From Chloroflexota bacterium (GTDB taxonomy: Bacteria > Chloroflexota > Anaerolineae > B4-G1 > DUEL01), in NCBI GenBank assembly GCA_014874475.1, contig JADBJJ010000023.1:314001-378000 (forward strand): 64,000 bases of DNA, in the 5' to 3' direction. The translations under genes and the position numbers were made by a program. Shown piece after piece: positions 60,494-64,000 of the stretch (positions are counted from its first letter, which is position 1; every line of letters starts with the position of its first letter). The notes beneath the pieces are model-generated. The model searched no databases, had not been told where the DNA came from, and worked only from the letters and a program-made list of their open reading frames with translations.

Positions 60494-60502
60494 AAAGACG
60501 AC

Positions 60503-60844
60503 ATGGACGAACAACGGGTCAACCAATTGGTCATTGCGACGGTGGCGGGCGGACAGGCCGGAGATGTAATCCGGACTTTGGTGGAAGAGGGGTTCTACGT
60601 CACCCGGATAGATTCCACCAGCGACTTGCTGCAGGAAGCAACCGTCTCTCTGCTGATCGGCCTGGATCGGGCCCGTCTCCCCCACCTGCTGGGGCGGCTT
60701 CGGACACTCTGCCGCTCCTATACCCGGTACCTCCCCGTGCACCTGGAGGTCACGATGGCAGAGGTGCAGCCAATGATGATTGAGACCCAGGGCGGGGGGG
60801 CAACCATCTATGTCCTCAACGTAGAACGGTTTGAGCAGGTGTAG
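60503..60844 (+). CDS. Cyclic-di-AMP receptor-like protein, divergent copy
   Basis: This 113-residue protein resembles the PII-like c-di-AMP receptor family (DarA/PstA, PF06153). It has a strand LVIATVAGGQAGDVIRTLVEEGFYVTRID, then SLLIGLDRARLPHLLGRL, and the C-terminal strand GGGATIYVLNVERFEQV. Relative to its neighbour and to B. subtilis DarA, the STGGFLRRGN loop that contacts the nucleotide is replaced by STSDLLQEAT, so binding may be lost or changed. The ATG is probably leaderless. The second paralogue begins 3 nt after its stop. Confidence 0.8.
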   Translation: MDEQRVNQLVIATVAGGQAGDVIRTLVEEGFYVTRIDSTSDLLQEATVSLLIGLDRARLPHLLGRLRTLCRSYTRYLPVHLEVTMAEVQPMMIETQGGGATIYVLNVERFEQV

Positions 60845-60847
60845 AGG

Positions 60848-61111
60848 ATGAAACTACTCATCGTAATCCTGCAAGACGGGGATGCGGGAGCCGTTATGGA
60901 ACGGCTGATAGGGGCGGGGCACCGGGTGACCCGGATTGCCAGTACCGGGGGATTTCTGCGGCGGGGAAATGTCACGCTGCTGATCGGGGCCGAGGCCACG
61001 GAAGTGGATGAGATGATAAACCTGCTCCGCCAGATTTGCGCGCCGCCAGAGCCGGGCCAGCACCGGGCAACCGTATTCGTGGTGGACGCGGCCCACTTTG
61101 AGCAGGTTTGA
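60848..61111 (+). CDS. Cyclic-di-AMP receptor (DarA/PstA family)
   Basis: This 87-residue PII-like protein closely follows the DarA/PstA pattern: MKLLIVILQDGDAGAVMERL, TRIASTGGFLRRGNVTLLIG with the conserved nucleotide-contact loop, EVDEMINLLRQIC and RATVFVVDAAHFEQV. It is shorter than B. subtilis DarA (109 residues), lacking most of the large B-loop, and probably works as a trimer in the cytoplasm. GTAGAGG precedes the ATG. It is translated right after the divergent copy, so the two may form mixed trimers. No c-di-AMP cyclase is in the window. Confidence 0.88.
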   Translation: MKLLIVILQDGDAGAVMERLIGAGHRVTRIASTGGFLRRGNVTLLIGAEATEVDEMINLLRQICAPPEPGQHRATVFVVDAAHFEQV

Positions 61112-61150
61112 CGCTGCAGGTCCGCCGGGCTCCAGGGCCTGGCAGGCCTT

Positions 61151-61894
61151 TTATGAATCTCTGCAGCGGGCCCGCGCGGCCGCCCAGCCCGCCAGTCCCC
61201 CAGTCACCCCCCAATGGAGCAGAACGCTCAGCCAGAGGTTCGCAATCTGCAGGTAACACGCCGCACTGAGGACAGCCATACCGGCGCGAATCAGGGTGAG
61301 AGGGCGCTTCTCCGGTTCCCGTAGAGATTCCCACCACCAGGGGTTCAGGATGGCTTCCAGCGCGATGATTCCTAACCCCATCCAAGCCCCCCAGTAGTTC
61401 CCCAGTACCACTGAGGGCCCATTCCGGTAGAACATCCAGTGGGTCTCCTGAAAAAAGGCCTCTCTGAGAGCACTGGGAATGGAAAGGGGAAGGCGAACAA
61501 TATCCCCATCGCTCCGACGCCCGGCGGCCCACCAGATGACTGCCAGGATGGCCCATGCCACCGCCCCCAGGAGAACGACCCAACCCAGACCGCGCACCCC
61601 GTCCATCCAGAGTTGCAGACGCTCTTCGGGGGTGATGGCGGGGCCCAGCAGAAGAGGCAGAGGGGCCAGGCCGAACCATCGCTCTACCACGGCGTCATGA
61701 CCCCAGAGCAGGGCGGCAAATGGCCCGCCAATGTAGTAGAGAAATCGGACCAGTTGGAGCAGAGGGGAAAAAAACGGCGATGCCCTCAGCCTTTGGGCCC
61801 AGGCCTGGCGGCGAAGGAGCCAGGTCGTCCAGGTGCTCAGCAGGGCGATCAGTACGGAGCCACCCAGCCAGAGCCATCGGTCAATCAAGGGCAT
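61151..61894 (-). CDS. Polytopic membrane protein, possibly CPBP-protease related
   Basis: This 247-residue membrane protein has about six hydrophobic helices. QETHWMFYRNGP and the C-terminal NLWLSVLLHWGVTGG recall the Glu/His motifs of CPBP (Abi/CAAX-type) intramembrane proteases. However, the paired Glu-Glu is reduced to Gln-Glu and the match is partial, so the assignment is tentative. Its start overlaps the end of the histidine kinase gene by 14 nt, so the two are co-expressed. It could be a membrane partner of that sensor. Confidence 0.6.
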   Translation of the reverse strand: MPLIDRWLWLGGSVLIALLSTWTTWLLRRQAWAQRLRASPFFSPLLQLVRFLYYIGGPFAALLWGHDAVVERWFGLAPLPLLLGPAITPEERLQLWMDGVRGLGWVVLLGAVAWAILAVIWWAAGRRSDGDIVRLPLSIPSALREAFFQETHWMFYRNGPSVVLGNYWGAWMGLGIIALEAILNPWWWESLREPEKRPLTLIRAGMAVLSAACYLQIANLWLSVLLHWGVTGGLAGWAAARARCRDS

Positions 61895-63653
61895 ACCTCT
61901 CTTTAAGTGGAACCTCCAGCCGTACAGTGGCTCCTTGGCCCGGGGCGGAGATGATGGTCAGATTGCCGCCAGCCAATTCGGCCCGCTCCCGCATATTCAG
62001 CATTCCCAGACTGCCGCGCTCTTCGTATCCCTGTTCCAGGACGCGCGGGTCAAAGCCCACACCGTCGTCCACCACCTCGGCGACGAAGAGGTTCCCCCGG
62101 TTGTACATCCGCACCCGAATCTGGCTGGCACGGGCATGCTTGCGGGCATTGCTGATGGCCTCTTCTATGATATAGAAAATTGTGCCCTGCTGGTCCTTAT
62201 CCAACCGGCTGTCCACACCCTCCGGCGCTTCCAGATGAATGGGCAGCGGGTCCGTCTCCATTCGTTTGGCGATGTATTGCTCTATGGCCGCACGCAAGCC
62301 GTGCGTCTCCAGTATGAGAGGCCGAAGGGTAAACAGCATGTGGCGAATCTCTTTCGTGGTGCGCCGGGCCAGTTCCTCAATGCGCGCCAGTTCCATCTGG
62401 ACCTCGTCGGGTCGTTCTTTCAGGAGCATCTGGACGTAGTTCACCCGCATAGCGATGGCAGCGATGGACTGGGTAGGGCCATCGTGGAGGTCGCGGGCCA
62501 GTTTTTTCCGCGCCTCCTCCTCCACGGCAACAATCCGCTCCTTTTCCTCCATCAGGCTCTGGTAGAGGCGCGCGTTCTGGAGAGCGACGACGCCCTGGTT
62601 GCAGAGGGCGCTGAGGAGATCCTGATAGTCCGAGGTGAACAGGCCGGTCTTGGGACTGCCGAAAATGGCAAGGCCGAAAGTCTCAAAGCCAGCCCGGAGG
62701 GGCACCGCGACCGCCTCCCGGCACTGGTGAAGGGAGACAAATCGGCCCAGTTCCGGGTCCTCTCCTGGAGCCAGACAGAGGGCCGGTTCCGCCGTCCTCA
62801 GCGCCTGAGCCACGATCCCTGACTGCCCCTCCAGGGTCACCTGCTGGTCCCGGCGGGGAGTATGGCGAGAGGCTGCGACCCTCAATCGGTCTCCCCGGAA
62901 GAGCAGGATCAGACCTACCAGAGGAACCTCCTGTCCCGCCAGTTCTTGCAGGCCGATTTCTGCTACATCCAGAATGGCTTCCAGAACCCGCTGGTAATTC
63001 AGCGTCGCGCTGAGGGTACTGGCCAGTTCAAAGATGAGGCGGGACTGCTGATGACGGGCGCGCAACCGGCGCAGTTCATCCTCTTCTTCCTGCTGACGGA
63101 TAAGGGCAACCCGCCGCTTCATCTGCCCACCGATCAGGGCGGTGACCACCGCGGCCAGCAGGATGATGACGACGTTCCCGATTTTGGCCAGCAGTACGTC
63201 TACAGTGAGGGAGGTGGGTTCCAGAAAACCCAGGCTCAGATAACCGATTGCGATGAACAGCGCTACCGCCAGGCTGGTCAGGAAGGAGAAGCGAAGGGCC
63301 GCAGTGATAATGGGGAACAGGCTGAAAAACAGAAGAGGACTATCCACCCCCCCAGATACGGCCATCAGACCAACTGCCAGAACCGTATCCACCATCAGAG
63401 CGAGAGTGGAGAGAAGAGGGGGGAAACGATGAACGGCTAACAGGAGGGTCAGCGTCAGATTATAAGCCACAGCGATACCGATGAGCAGGCTGAGGGGAAG
63501 AGAGAGCGGGCTGCTGAAACCGTGCGCGGGGTCCAGAAATCCGACAAGAAGAACTGCCAGCAAGAGAAGCCAGCGCAGATTGCTGATCACCCAATCCACT
63601 TCCAACCTGCGCCGGGGATTTTCCTGGATCGCCCGGGAAGTCTGTTCTTTCAT
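61881..63653 (-). CDS. Membrane sensor histidine kinase with GAF domain (NarL/LiaS type)
   Basis: This 590-residue sensor has an N-terminal region with five or six transmembrane helices (about residues 25-190), a short coiled coil (RQQEEEDELRRLRAR), a GAF domain (about 205-370), a HisKA_3 dimerisation box with the phospho-His in LARDLHDGPTQSIAA, and a HATPase domain (EEAISNARKHA, DDGVGFDP, SLGMLNMRERAELAGG). Such kinases normally pair with NarL/FixJ-type regulators. None is adjacent; the only regulator in the window is OmpR-type and not the expected partner. tRNA-Val lies 68 nt upstream. Confidence 0.93.
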   Translation of the reverse strand: MKEQTSRAIQENPRRRLEVDWVISNLRWLLLLAVLLVGFLDPAHGFSSPLSLPLSLLIGIAVAYNLTLTLLLAVHRFPPLLSTLALMVDTVLAVGLMAVSGGVDSPLLFFSLFPIITAALRFSFLTSLAVALFIAIGYLSLGFLEPTSLTVDVLLAKIGNVVIILLAAVVTALIGGQMKRRVALIRQQEEEDELRRLRARHQQSRLIFELASTLSATLNYQRVLEAILDVAEIGLQELAGQEVPLVGLILLFRGDRLRVAASRHTPRRDQQVTLEGQSGIVAQALRTAEPALCLAPGEDPELGRFVSLHQCREAVAVPLRAGFETFGLAIFGSPKTGLFTSDYQDLLSALCNQGVVALQNARLYQSLMEEKERIVAVEEEARKKLARDLHDGPTQSIAAIAMRVNYVQMLLKERPDEVQMELARIEELARRTTKEIRHMLFTLRPLILETHGLRAAIEQYIAKRMETDPLPIHLEAPEGVDSRLDKDQQGTIFYIIEEAISNARKHARASQIRVRMYNRGNLFVAEVVDDGVGFDPRVLEQGYEERGSLGMLNMRERAELAGGNLTIISAPGQGATVRLEVPLKERYALD

Positions 63654-63721
63654 TTACGGATGGAGGCCTCAAAAAACACGCGCCCGAAGAGCACCTTCGG
63701 GCCGTGACCATATAGTCTGTG

Positions 63722-63795
63722 TGGGCGCGAAGGGATTCGAACCCCTGACCTCCACAATGTGAGTGTGGCGCTCTAACCAGCTGAGCTACGCGCCC
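63722..63795 (-). tRNA. tRNA-Val (anticodon CAC)
   Basis: Acceptor GGGCGCG/CGCGCCC, D-arm GCTC/GAGC, anticodon stem CCACA/TGTGG with loop CTCACAT, T-arm CAGGG-TTCGAAT-CCCTT (one G-T pair) and discriminator A are visible. It reads GUG. CCA is not encoded. Confidence 0.95.
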
Positions 63796-63801
63796 ACGTG
63801 T

Positions 63802-63829
63802 ATTATAGCATCATCTTCCAGAAAAGCAA
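63802..63829 (-). promoter_or_regulatory. Promoter of tRNA-Val
   Basis: On the minus strand, TTGCTT (63824-63829) and TATAAT (63802-63807) are separated by 16 bp and end 7 nt before the tRNA 5' end. Confidence 0.75.
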
Positions 63830-63857
63830 GCAGGCATTCGTTCGCCGGCGCGCCAAC

Positions 63858-63886
63858 TTGCCTATCCTTCGGGGCAGTGCTACAAT
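63858..63886 (+). promoter_or_regulatory. Promoter of the gene at the right edge, probably leaderless
   Basis: TTGCCT (63858-63863) and TACAAT (63881-63886) are separated by 17 bp. The ATG at 63896 lies 10 nt past the -10. Confidence 0.6.
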
Positions 63887-63895
63887 TACTGAGAG

Positions 63896-64000
63896 ATGGC
63901 CCAACACATCCACTGCATCCTCTGCGGGCGCTCCGATTTGACGGTCGCTTCTATCCTGGGCGTCTGTCGCGAATGCATCCGGGAGCGCCGTCCGGAAGCG
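63896..64000 (+). CDS. N-terminus of a probable radical SAM protein, cut by the window edge
   Basis: Only 35 residues are in the window. They show a zinc-ribbon-like pattern with two CxxC pairs (HCILCGRS, then GVCRECIRERRPEA). The same layout, including the LGVCxxCIRERPEEA phrase, opens a group of uncharacterised radical SAM proteins as I recall them, but the radical SAM core itself lies outside the window. The promoter spacing suggests a leaderless message. Confidence 0.5.
   Translation, partial: MAQHIHCILCGRSDLTVASILGVCRECIRERRPEA

Larger units (their letters stand above)
60190..60502. other. Intergenic region between divergent tetR and c-di-AMP receptor genes
   Basis: This 313-bp gap contains the TetR operator and promoter, repeat copy C and the promoter of the next gene. 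I see no gene. Confidence 0.7.

Overview
This 64 kb window is ordinary bacterial chromosome: GC-rich, densely coded, mostly single-copy housekeeping and metabolic genes, with no rRNA, CRISPR array, prophage or transposase gene. The best guess is an anaerobic or microaerophilic member of the Chloroflexota (Anaerolineae-like). The grounds are Pro/Thr-linker lipoproteins, a secreted protease ending in a YLPLVVR-type tail, a KaiC-like ATPase in a housekeeping operon, soluble kinases with PQQ propellers, a flavodiiron protein, ADP-forming acyl-CoA synthetase and a 2-hydroxyacyl-CoA dehydratase activator. This placement is an inference from gene content. Promoters are near-consensus sigma-70 type (TTGNNN, 16-17 bp, TATAAT) and most starts carry GGAGG.

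Layout. 1-2.7 kb: edge-truncated nadA, a lipoprotein and flavodiiron fprA (minus). 3.4-9.5 kb: a very large secreted subtilase with a long structured leader, then a small secreted Gly/Phe/Arg-rich protein behind four 11-bp-phased repeats resembling a PhoP/PhoB box. 9.5-15.4 kb: a seven-gene minus operon (winged-helix-like protein, KaiC-like ATPase, two small membrane proteins, add, argS, rlmI-like). 15.9-19.3 kb: secA, divergent from a polyamine operon (pdaD, speB, deoxyhypusine/homospermidine-synthase-like gene) followed by truD. 23.5-26 kb: padR, mrp and a ferritin-VIT1 iron exporter (mbfA-like), followed by decayed remnants of an MBL-fold gene and a MinD-family ATPase. 26.5-40.6 kb (minus): radical SAM protein, methylmalonyl-CoA epimerase, acyl-CoA ligase, dehydratase activator, GDT1 half-transporter, aminotransferase, a MEMO-AMMECR1 fusion lipoprotein, ADP-forming acyl-CoA synthetase and gyrA.

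40.8-41.6 kb holds three tRNAs and ssrA (tmRNA) behind one promoter; the tmRNA encodes the tag ANTWAAIPVAA and the Arg tRNA has the unusual anticodon GCG. 41.7-44.5 kb: M24 peptidase, uridine kinase and an epimerase (plus). 44.5-52.5 kb is the most striking region: a minus-strand run miaB, PQQ-propeller Ser/Thr kinase, PP2C phosphatase, J-domain-VWA protein, zinc-ribbon-FHA protein, 80-aa unknown, OmpR-type regulator and small GTPase. The first part resembles a TerY-P-like kinase/phosphatase/VWA triad with an added chaperone and FHA layer.

53-60 kb: acyl-CoA ligase, solute-binding lipoprotein, glycoside hydrolase, B12 radical SAM protein, epimerase and TetR with a perfect 18-bp operator. 60.5-64 kb: two tandem c-di-AMP-receptor-like genes (the first probably leaderless), a membrane protein, a GAF histidine kinase, tRNA-Val and the edge of a further gene.

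A non-coding repeat of about 200 bp occurs three times (15574-15789, 52628-52825, about 60272-60440), each time upstream of genes. It carries 9-bp terminal inverted repeats in the best copy and looks like a MITE-type or other small dispersed element.
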